A stretch of DNA of 10,575 nucleotides from Bacilli bacterium (GTDB lineage Bacteria; Bacillota_I; Bacilli_A; RF39; UBA660): assembly GCA_900751815.1 (NCBI GenBank), contig CAADST010000131.1, positions 1-10,575 of the forward strand. Direction: 5' to 3'. The notes beneath the pieces were generated by a model, which saw nothing but the letters and a program-made list of their open reading frames with translations, was not told the DNA's origin and did no database searches. Made by a program: the position numbers and the translations under genes. Position 1 is the first letter of the stretch. Every line of letters begins with the position of its first letter. Below, piece by piece: positions 1 to 4,651 of this stretch.

Positions 1-373
1 CAAGTCCTATTAAAATAAGTGATACCCCTAGATTACCTATTAAGTTTCCTAATTTTAATATTAGAAAAGCTAGTGGTTTTACAAATAAAAATTCCCAAAG
101 TCCACTACTTTCAGTTGCAGATAAACTATAATCTGAACAACTTGGAAGTTCATCAAAATCATTAGTTAATTGATCCTTATTTTCTTCATAGAATTTGTAT
201 AAATCACTATCTTCATCTGGAAGACATAAAATATTTTTTTGAAGCATTTGACCAGTTGGTTCATATTCAATAATATTACCATCTTCATCTGTTATGTAGT
301 TTGATGTGCCACAACCTGAAGTTAGTAATAAAATACATACTAAGGCAATTATTTTAAATTTATTTTTTTTCAT
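1..373 (-). CDS. yidC: Membrane protein insertase YidC/OxaA family (5' part; runs off the window)
   Basis: This is the N-terminal 124 residues of a YidC/Oxa1/SpoIIIJ-type insertase, which places membrane proteins in the cytoplasmic membrane with or without Sec. Visible features are a lysine-rich n-region, a hydrophobic stretch (about residues 8-18) and a lipobox-like T-S-G-C with the acceptor cysteine at residue 21, as in Gram-positive lipoprotein YidC. An acidic extracytoplasmic segment (about 22-90) contains two further cysteines, C50 and C79. The first family transmembrane helix follows (from about 95, FVKPLAFLILKLGNLIGNLG), matching the conserved YidC entry helix. The start is ATG at 373, preceded by AAAGGA; it overlaps the end of rnpA by 14 nt, so translational coupling is likely. 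The position after rpmH-rnpA is the standard one for yidC. The catalytic-groove arginine and the remaining helices lie outside the window. Confidence 0.9.
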   Translation of the reverse strand, partial: MKKNKFKIIALVCILLLTSGCGTSNYITDEDGNIIEYEPTGQMLQKNILCLPDEDSDLYKFYEENKDQLTNDFDELPSCSDYSLSATESSGLWEFLFVKPLAFLILKLGNLIGNLGVSLILIGL

Positions 374-698
374 GCGTTTCCTTTCTCAAAAGATTTATTA
401 AATCTTGTTCTAATTCTTGGAATGATGCATTATTAGCACTTCCTTTAATCATTATAATATAATTTTTGTTATTTTTAAATAGCAAACGATTATTATCAAC
501 AATATTTCTTACTCTTCTTTTTAATTTATTTCTAACTACAGCATTCCCACACTTCTTACCGATAGCTATACCAAAGTTAGGTTTTGGATAATCTTTTGGT
601 TTAGAAAATATTATTATGTATTTACCTTTTACTTTTTTGCCAGTATTGATTATTTCATTAAAATCTTCATGTTTTTTGACCATTTCGTATCTTTTCAT
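360..698 (-). CDS. rnpA: Ribonuclease P protein component (C5)
   Basis: This is the protein subunit of RNase P, which assists the catalytic RNA (rnpB) in removing the 5' leader from pre-tRNAs. The protein is 112 aa, a normal length for the family. The conserved RNR-type motif is present as RNKLKRRVR at residues 56-64, just after GKKCGNAVV, and the N-terminal substrate-binding part (K-HEDFNEIINTGKKV) is typical. The ATG at 698 has AAAGGA about 8 nt upstream. A second in-frame ATG at residue 6 is possible, but it would lose family-typical N-terminal residues. The gene lies 41 nt downstream of rpmH, separated by a hairpin, and overlaps yidC downstream. This is the conserved rpmH-rnpA-yidC order. 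Confidence 0.96.
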   Translation of the reverse strand: MKRYEMVKKHEDFNEIINTGKKVKGKYIIIFSKPKDYPKPNFGIAIGKKCGNAVVRNKLKRRVRNIVDNNRLLFKNNKNYIIMIKGSANNASFQELEQDLINLLRKETHEKK

Positions 699-715
699 AA
701 ATTCAATCCTTTAGG

Positions 716-741
716 AAAAAAACCACATTAAAGTGGTTTTT
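716..741 (-). terminator. Terminator-like hairpin between rpmH and rnpA (probable attenuator)
   Basis: On the minus strand a 9-bp stem pairs 733-741 with 718-726 around a 6-nt loop (727-732). The 3' arm runs directly into seven consecutive T (722-716). The 5' arm overlaps the rpmH stop codon. The rnpA ribosome-binding site follows at once. The shape is that of an intrinsic terminator inside an operon. A partial terminator here would let L34 be made in large excess over RNase P protein, which is known to be needed in bacteria; the partial efficiency is inference. Confidence 0.65.
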
Positions 742-862
742 ACTTACATAAAACTTTACGACCTTTACGACGACGATTGTTTAATATTTTAGAATCTTTT
801 CTAGCAAAGAAACCATGTTTTTTTGCTTGTTTTCTTTTATTTGGTTGATAAGTTCTTTTCAT
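740..862 (-). CDS. rpmH: 50S ribosomal protein L34 (short, 40 aa)
   Basis: This 40-residue protein is unmistakably bL34. It begins [11 protein letters not shown], has HGFFARK in the middle and ends [11 protein letters not shown], all hallmarks of this small rRNA-binding protein of the large subunit. Bacterial L34 is usually about 44 residues. Here the segment between the central HGF motif and the C-terminal RRRKGRK helix is about four residues shorter: the family's usual TK-x-GRKVL is replaced by D-SKILNN. The ATG at 862 has AAGGAG 10 nt upstream, and a strong promoter lies 35 nt further up. It is the first gene of the leftward rpmH-rnpA-yidC operon and diverges from dnaA. Confidence 0.96.
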   Translation of the reverse strand: MKRTYQPNKRKQAKKHGFFARKDSKILNNRRRKGRKVLCK

Positions 863-896
863 AATACAATTTCTCCTTTTCTTTTTAAGCGTATTT

Positions 897-926
897 ATTA
901 TAATATTAAATATAAGGATAAGTCAA
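897..926 (-). promoter_or_regulatory. Sigma-A-type promoter for rpmH-rnpA-yidC
   Basis: The minus strand reads TTGACT (926-921), an 18-nt AT-rich spacer, then a perfect TATAAT (902-897). Transcription would start near 890, giving a leader of roughly 28 nt before the L34 ATG that contains the AAGGAG ribosome-binding site. Confidence 0.85.
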
Positions 927-1018
927 GAAAAAATGCAAAATAAAGATGCATTTAGTTCTTTTTCCTTAATTTATATATAAATATATTAACATAAAATTTT
1001 TAAAACTGCAAATAAAGA

Positions 1019-1048
1019 TTGACTATACAAACATTAGTTTGTTATAAT
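1019..1048 (+). promoter_or_regulatory. Sigma-A-type promoter for dnaA
   Basis: TTGACT (1019-1024), an 18-nt spacer and a perfect TATAAT (1043-1048) predict a start near 1055. The resulting leader to dnaA is about 345 nt and contains nearly the whole upstream DnaA-box cluster, so DnaA bound to the origin would sit on its own transcript's template. This is the usual basis for dnaA autoregulation (known for the family, inferred here). Confidence 0.85.
1027..1042. repeat. Perfect inverted repeat inside the dnaA promoter spacer
   Basis: ACAAAC-ATTA-GTTTGT is a perfect 6-bp inverted repeat with a 4-bp centre. It fills the stretch between -35 and -10 of the dnaA promoter and abuts the -10. The position is ideal for a repressor operator. 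A related arrangement with the same CATTAGTTT core (ACAAAAC ... GTTTTTGT) recurs at 1264-1286. No regulator can be named. Confidence 0.55.
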
Positions 1049-1060
1049 ATTTATATAAGA

Positions 1061-1067
1061 AAGGAGG
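1061..1067 (+). promoter_or_regulatory. Orphan Shine-Dalgarno-like AAGGAGG in the dnaA leader
   Basis: AAGGAGG lies about 6 nt after the predicted dnaA transcription start, with no ATG, GTG or TTG at a usable distance downstream. The only open frame at the right place would begin with ATA at 1071 and close at 1130. It may be a relic, a 5' mRNA element or chance. Confidence 0.35.
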
Positions 1068-1238
1068 GAAATAAAGGGTAACAAGAGTTATCAACAAAAT
1101 TATGTTGATATGTGGATAATTTGTGGATAACTACTTAAATTTATCAACAGAATTAACAACAATTTATCAACATGGTATGTGGATAAATTGTTAATAAGTT
1201 AGTGTTTGTAGTTTGTTTATGTTGATAATGGGGATAAG

Positions 1239-1264
1239 TGCGAAAAATGTCGAATTTTGTCGAA
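1239..1264 (+). promoter_or_regulatory. Tandem Spo0A-type 0A boxes within oriC
   Basis: Two exact TGTCGAA heptamers (1248-1254 and 1258-1264) lie head-to-tail exactly 10 bp apart. A degenerate copy, GTGCGAA at 1238-1244, continues the same 10-bp phase. The consensus 0A box is TGNCGAA, and tandem sites 10 bp apart are the known geometry for a Spo0A dimer. In B. subtilis Spo0A binds oriC and restrains initiation. The motif and phase are seen directly; Spo0A as the ligand is inferred. Confidence 0.6.
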
Positions 1265-1287
1265 CAAAACAAGCATTAGTTTTTGTG

Positions 1288-1305
1288 GATAACTTAGAAG
1301 TTATC
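1288..1305. repeat. Perfect 18-bp palindromic element joining two divergent DnaA boxes
   Basis: GATAACTT-AG-AAGTTATC is an 8-bp inverted repeat with a 2-bp centre. Its arms are the 5' portions of a perfect minus-strand DnaA box (1284-1292) and a weaker plus-strand box (1301-1309). It is the last DnaA-related element before dnaA and could also fold as a hairpin in the dnaA leader RNA. Confidence 0.6.
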
Positions 1306-1388
1306 AAAAGTTTAAAAAATGTTAAATTTCCTCTTTTAATTTTTTGAAAAATGGTTTAAAATTGTTGTTAGAGAAATGTGTTTTAAGT

Positions 1389-1397
1389 GGGGTGAGG
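1389..1397 (+). promoter_or_regulatory. Ribosome-binding site that sets the dnaA start
   Basis: The purine-rich run GGGGTGAGG contains GGTGA, which pairs with the 16S 3' end, and lies just before TTG at 1400. It would be coding sequence if the upstream ATG at 1376 were used. That ATG has only a poor AGAGAA in front of it. Confidence 0.6.
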
Positions 1398-1399
1398 TT

Positions 1400-2743
1400 T
1401 TGAAAACGGATGAACTTTTTACCAAATTTTTAAATGATATCCAAGAACAAGTTACACAGAATGCCTTTACTATTTGGTTTTCAAAACTTGAGCTTTTGTC
1501 AATCGTTAATAATGTTGTGACAATTAAAGTACCTATGGAAATACATAAACAAATGTTAAGTGAAACTTATAAAGATATAATAGATGCAACATTCTTTTCC
1601 TTAACAGGAGTTAATTATACTTTTAAATATATTACCGAAGATGAGGTTGAAACATTTACAGAGCCACTACTTGATGAAAGAATAGATAATAAAGAAATAG
1701 AGTGGAATACTAACTTAAATCCCAAATTTACTTTTGATTCTTTTATAGTAGGGAATTCCAATAGACTGGCTTTTGTTGCTGCAAGGGCAGTAGCAGAGGC
1801 ACCAGGGACAATTCATAATCCATTATTTATTTATGGAAGAAGTGGACTAGGGAAGACACATTTAATGCAAGCAATAGGAAATTATATTCATGAACATAGT
1901 GATTTAAAAGTACTTTATACTACTAGTAATGAATTTATGACCGAATTTACGGGGATTGCCTCACATAGCAATAATATAAATTATGCTAATGAATTTAAGA
2001 ATAAATATCGGAATGTTGATGTTTTAATTATCGATGATATCCAATTTTTAGTTGGAGCAGAGCGGACGCAACAAGAATTTTTCCACACATTTAATGCCTT
2101 ACATCAAGCTAATAAACAAATAATTATTAGTAGTGATAAGAGTCCTGATGATTTGAAGAAAATAGAAGAGCGACTTAGAAGTAGGTTTATGTGGGGATTA
2201 CCAGTTGATATTTATCCACCAGATTTTAACCTTCGGTGTGAAATAATTAAAGCTAAGGTTAAAAATACGAGTATTGAAAATAAATTAACACCAGATGCGA
2301 TTGATTATATTGCTAATTCTTGTGTAAATGATGTAAGACATATCGAAGGAACAATTAATAGATTACTCGCTTATTCAGCGATGATGGTTCCCGATAAAAT
2401 AACGCTAGATTTTGCAAATGAAGCCTTGAGGGATTATGTTAATACAAATATATATATCAACAATTCAATTGCTTCAATTCAAAATGTTGTTGCAGAATAT
2501 TTCAATATATCGGTGGATGATTTAAAAAGTAAGAAAAGAACTAATAGTGTTGTTAGACCAAGGCATATTGCGATGTATCTGTGCCGAGAGGAAACAGATG
2601 AAAATTTACAAAAAATTGGATTAGAATTCGGAGGAAGAGATCATTCAACTGTATCAACAGCAATTGATAAAATAAAAGAAGAATTAGAAACTAATGAAAC
2701 TCTTAATAACATGTTGAAAGAAATTAAAACAAAGTTGCAATAA
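1400..2743 (+). CDS. dnaA: Chromosomal replication initiator protein DnaA
   Basis: DnaA is the AAA+ ATPase that binds the 9-mer boxes around it, melts the origin and loads the helicase; it is also a transcription factor. Using TTG at 1400 gives 447 aa, close to B. subtilis DnaA (446). Domain I spans about 1-80 (LFTKFLNDIQEQV...FTIWFSKLE) and a short acidic linker follows. The AAA+ domain has Walker A GRSGLGKT (146-153), Walker B LIIDDIQ (209-215), the arginine-finger stretch RLRSRF (258-263) and sensor II RHIEGTINRL (313-322). The C-terminal DNA-binding domain shows RPRHIAMYL (386-394) and the signature GGRDHSTV (411-418), with Ser for the more usual Thr. An in-frame ATG at 1376 would add eight residues (MCFKWGEV) that are absent from the family and would make the ribosome-binding site coding. 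The gene lies between the two halves of oriC and is probably co-transcribed with dnaN. Confidence 0.97.
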   Translation: MKTDELFTKFLNDIQEQVTQNAFTIWFSKLELLSIVNNVVTIKVPMEIHKQMLSETYKDIIDATFFSLTGVNYTFKYITEDEVETFTEPLLDERIDNKEIEWNTNLNPKFTFDSFIVGNSNRLAFVAARAVAEAPGTIHNPLFIYGRSGLGKTHLMQAIGNYIHEHSDLKVLYTTSNEFMTEFTGIASHSNNINYANEFKNKYRNVDVLIIDDIQFLVGAERTQQEFFHTFNALHQANKQIIISSDKSPDDLKKIEERLRSRFMWGLPVDIYPPDFNLRCEIIKAKVKNTSIENKLTPDAIDYIANSCVNDVRHIEGTINRLLAYSAMMVPDKITLDFANEALRDYVNTNIYINNSIASIQNVVAEYFNISVDDLKSKKRTNSVVRPRHIAMYLCREETDENLQKIGLEFGGRDHSTVSTAIDKIKEELETNETLNNMLKEIKTKLQ

Positions 2744-2834
2744 TGTTGATAAATTGAATGGAAAAAATGCCGAAATATGTAGAAAAAAATTGATAAGGAA
2801 GAAGTTATCAACATTAATAACACTATTATTAATA
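2744..2834. other. oriC: oriC, downstream DnaA boxes and candidate unwinding element
   Basis: Two exact TTATCAACA boxes, one minus (2744-2752, starting right after the dnaA stop) and one plus (2805-2813), precede strongly AT-rich DNA up to the dnaN ribosome-binding site. Starting at the base after the second box, the sequence reads in steady triplets TTA ATA ACA CTA TTA TTA, then ATA. On the other strand most of these are TA(A/G), the DnaA-trio pattern known at the B. subtilis unwinding site, which is also between dnaA and dnaN. The trio assignment is inference from pattern and position. Confidence 0.75.
2768..2784 (+). promoter_or_regulatory. Second tandem 0A-box-like site, in the dnaA-dnaN gap
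   Basis: TGCCGAA (2768-2774) fits TGNCGAA exactly, and TGTAGAA (2778-2784) fits six of seven positions. They lie head-to-tail exactly 10 bp apart, the same geometry as the pair at 1248-1264. The site sits between the two downstream DnaA boxes. Confidence 0.5.
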
Positions 2835-2871
2835 TAAATAATAAATATATAAGAAAGAAGGAGAGAGAAAT

Positions 2872-3990
2872 ATGAAATGGAGTATTGAAAAAGGAGTTAT
2901 AATTGATGCTTTAAATAATGTTACTAAAGCTTTATCCCAAAGAACAACTATACCAGTATTAAATGGAATAGTATTTGATGTTAGTGAAAAGGGAATAGAA
3001 CTTATGGCTAGTGATACAGAACTTACTATTAAAGTAATGATTGAAGAAAAGGACATTAAATATCTAGAAGGTAGTGGTAAGATAATTATTCAAAGTAAAT
3101 ACTTTTTAGATATGATAAGAAAGATGCCTGCGGATGTTATTGATTTTGAAATTGAAGATAATTTAAAAATTAAAATATCAACACCAAATAATCAATATCG
3201 TCTTAATTGTTATAATCCAATGGATTATCCAAATATTAATATGGAAAGAGGTAGTGATGCTATAAATATTAAAGCTAGTGTTTTAAGAGAAATTATTAAT
3301 CAAACCTCATATGCATTATCTACGCAAGAAGTAAGACCATTACTTACAGGAATTAATTTAAAAATTAATGGAGATATATTAGAATGTATTGCTACTGATT
3401 CCTATCGTTTATCAAAGAAAAATATAAAACTTGATAGTCCAGTAGAAAAGTTAGTTAATATAGTTATTCCTGGTAGAAGTATTACAGAACTTGAAAAAAT
3501 TATAAGTGATGATGAAGATGTGGAAATCCATGTATTTACCAACAAAATATTGTTTATTTATAAAAATATTAGTGTTCAAAGTAATTTATTAAGTGGATCA
3601 TATCCAGAAACAAGTCACTTTATACCAAATGATTTTGCTTATATGATTAATTTAAATTTAAAAGAATTTTATGATGCTGTTGATAGAGCAAGTATTCTAG
3701 CGCAAAATAAAGAAAGAAATATAATCAAGATGCATATTGAAGATAAAGATATGGTTATTACATCATCTTCAAGTGAGCTTGGAATTGCTGAAGAAAAATT
3801 ACATATTGATTGTAATAATAAAGGAAAAATTGAAATATCATTTAGTTCAAGATATATGATGGATGCCCTAAAAGTTATTAAAGAAGATAATATATTGTTA
3901 TTAATTAATACTGATGATAAACCAATTTTAATTAAACCAGTTACAGATGAAACACTTTTAGAGTTAATTTTACCAGTAAAAACTTATTAA
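2872..3990 (+). CDS. dnaN: DNA polymerase III sliding clamp (beta subunit)
   Basis: This is the ring-forming processivity factor that tethers replicative polymerase to DNA and serves as a docking platform for repair and initiation-control proteins. The 372-aa length is normal, for three repeated clamp folds (about 1-125, 126-245 and 246-372). The N-terminus (ALSQRTTIPVLNGI) and the C-terminal LPVKTY (family LPxRTY) are characteristic. ATG at 2872 follows AAGGAG (2858-2863) at 8 nt. It is 128 nt downstream of dnaA across the second half of oriC. I see no convincing separate promoter there, so it is probably expressed from the dnaA promoter. A strong terminator closes the unit. Confidence 0.97.
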   Translation: MKWSIEKGVIIDALNNVTKALSQRTTIPVLNGIVFDVSEKGIELMASDTELTIKVMIEEKDIKYLEGSGKIIIQSKYFLDMIRKMPADVIDFEIEDNLKIKISTPNNQYRLNCYNPMDYPNINMERGSDAINIKASVLREIINQTSYALSTQEVRPLLTGINLKINGDILECIATDSYRLSKKNIKLDSPVEKLVNIVIPGRSITELEKIISDDEDVEIHVFTNKILFIYKNISVQSNLLSGSYPETSHFIPNDFAYMINLNLKEFYDAVDRASILAQNKERNIIKMHIEDKDMVITSSSSELGIAEEKLHIDCNNKGKIEISFSSRYMMDALKVIKEDNILLLINTDDKPILIKPVTDETLLELILPVKTY

Positions 3991-4008
3991 AATAGATAAA
4001 AAATATTA

Positions 4009-4043
4009 AAAAAAGGAAGAAATTTAGGTTTTCTTCCTTTTTT
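4009..4043 (+). terminator. Intrinsic terminator of dnaA-dnaN
   Basis: A 14-bp perfect stem (4009-4022 with 4030-4043) has the core GGAAGAAA/TTTCTTCC, a 7-nt loop and a run of T on the 3' side. It ends the dnaA-dnaN unit 18 nt after the dnaN stop codon. Confidence 0.9.
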
Positions 4044-4048
4044 CGACA
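4042..4048 (-). promoter_or_regulatory. Exact 0A box ahead of the ComK-like gene
   Basis: The minus strand reads TGTCGAA. The surrounding 12-mer AATTTTGTCGAA (4053-4042 on the minus strand) is identical to 1253-1264 inside oriC. It overlaps the T-run of the dnaN terminator and lies about 50 bp upstream of the ComK-like start, near a TAAAAT (4070-4075) that may be its -10; I cannot pick out a good -35. It is a single heptamer with no clear tandem partner. Confidence 0.4.
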
Positions 4049-4084
4049 AAATTTTTAAGTTTGATGTAGTAAAATAAAGAGCTT

Positions 4085-4091
4085 AAGAGGG
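4085..4091 (+). promoter_or_regulatory. Ribosome-binding site that decides the ComK-like start
   Basis: AAGAGGG directly abuts the ATG at 4092, leaving no spacer. The next in-frame ATG, at 4098, is 6 nt away, a workable distance, so 4098 is preferred. Confidence 0.55.
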
Positions 4092-4097
4092 ATGTAT

Positions 4098-4526
4098 ATG
4101 GATTATTTTATTACTAAAAGCACTATTTTTATGGAATTTAATGGGGAAAGTACGATTGTTCATGAAAATGACAAGAAAATATTTTTTAAAGGAGAAAAAC
4201 TAGAAGATATCTTAAATAATAGTTGTATTTATTATGGAAGTACATTAAGAGGAAGAATAATAAGTTCTAAACAATTTATTGGAACTAACTATAAAGTTCC
4301 AATACTTGTTAGTGAAAAGAATAATTTGTTATTTTTCTATATTAAAGATAATGATAGTATTTATTGGTTTAATTTTTTAAGTATTAAAAGTTATCAAAAG
4401 ATTGAAGGAAAGTTGTTAATAATTTTTAATAATAATGAAAGATTAATTTTAAATGCCAGTTATACGATTTTTCATAATCAAATACTTAGATGTAGTAGAT
4501 TAATGGTTGTTTATAGTACAAGATAG
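4098..4526 (+). CDS. ComK-family transcription factor homologue (short form)
   Basis: This protein resembles ComK, the minor-groove-binding activator of competence genes in Bacillus and Staphylococcus. Supporting sequence includes an early strand resembling the ComK N-terminus (STIVHENDKKIFFKGEKLEDILNNS), the hallmark CIYYGSTLRGRI (about residues 43-54), NYKVPILVSEKNNLLFF in the middle, and ASYTIFHNQILR near the end. These align in order with B. subtilis ComK CRFFGSSYAGR, KPPIMVDPSNQIFLF and SYNSFENQVYR. It ends soon after that last block, at 142 aa against about 190 for Bacillus ComK, so it lacks the C-terminal tail. The start is ATG 4098 rather than 4092. It sits alone between two terminator-like structures, with dnaN upstream and recF downstream, in the slot usually held by the S4-domain gene yaaA. 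Whether it controls DNA uptake here is unknown. Confidence 0.75.
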   Translation: MDYFITKSTIFMEFNGESTIVHENDKKIFFKGEKLEDILNNSCIYYGSTLRGRIISSKQFIGTNYKVPILVSEKNNLLFFYIKDNDSIYWFNFLSIKSYQKIEGKLLIIFNNNERLILNASYTIFHNQILRCSRLMVVYSTR

Positions 4527-4535
4527 AAAATTTAC

Positions 4536-4566
4536 CCTTTAAAAGTCTAATTTCTCTTTTAAAAGG
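4536..4566 (+). repeat. Inverted repeat after the ComK-like gene, possible weak terminator
   Basis: CCTTTAAAAG (4536-4545) pairs with CTTTTAAAAGG (4556-4566) with one bulged A and a 10-nt loop. The following sequence is only modestly T-rich, so termination would be weak. The repeat also covers the -35 zone of the recF promoter, so it may have a regulatory role instead. Confidence 0.45.
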
Positions 4567-4576
4567 CTTAATTTTG

Positions 4577-4585
4577 TGATATAAT
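4577..4585 (+). promoter_or_regulatory. Extended -10 promoter for recF-gyrB-gyrA
   Basis: TGATATAAT is a TGn extended -10 with a perfect TATAAT (4580-4585). The -35 region has only TTTTAA at the expected place, as is common when the extended -10 is present. The predicted start is near 4592, about 60 nt before the recF GTG. Confidence 0.7.
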
Positions 4586-4587
4586 TA

Positions 4588-4609
4588 ATATGTATATAGG
4601 TATACATAT
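4588..4609. repeat. Perfect 9-bp inverted repeat over the recF transcription start (candidate operator)
   Basis: The arms ATATGTATA (4588-4596) and TATACATAT (4601-4609) are perfect complements around TAGG. The element starts 3 bp after the -10 and covers the predicted +1, a classic repressor position. The RNA copy could also fold into a hairpin near the 5' end. No binding protein can be named from sequence. Confidence 0.6.
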
Positions 4610-4651
4610 CTACGATAAATTTTTAGTAGCATTCTTTAAAGGGGGCAAAAA

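Larger units (their letters stand above)
1088..1309. other. oriC: oriC, upstream DnaA-box cluster
   Basis: This is a dense array of 9-mers matching TTATC(C/A)ACA. Exact copies on the plus strand are at 1088-1096, 1141-1149 and 1164-1172. Exact copies on the minus strand are at 1111-1119, 1122-1130, 1178-1186, 1220-1228 and 1284-1292. Near matches are at 1103-1111, 1229-1237 (TGGGGATAA, minus) and 1301-1309 (TTATCAAAA). Boxes 1111-1119 and 1122-1130 are 11 bp apart, one helical turn on the same face, and 1220-1228 abuts 1229-1237. With the second cluster beyond dnaA this makes a Bacillus-like bipartite origin. AT-rich DNA at about 1306-1375 follows the last box. Confidence 0.93.

Noticed and set aside
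2641..3056. Minus-strand open frames across the dnaA-dnaN junction
   Set aside because: They are antisense to DnaA/DnaN and oriC, are low-complexity Ile/Ser/Leu-rich, have no ribosome-binding site and resemble no family.
4070..4075. TAAAAT as a firm promoter call for the ComK-like gene
   Set aside because: No acceptable -35 lies 16-18 bp upstream; mentioned only as a possible -10.
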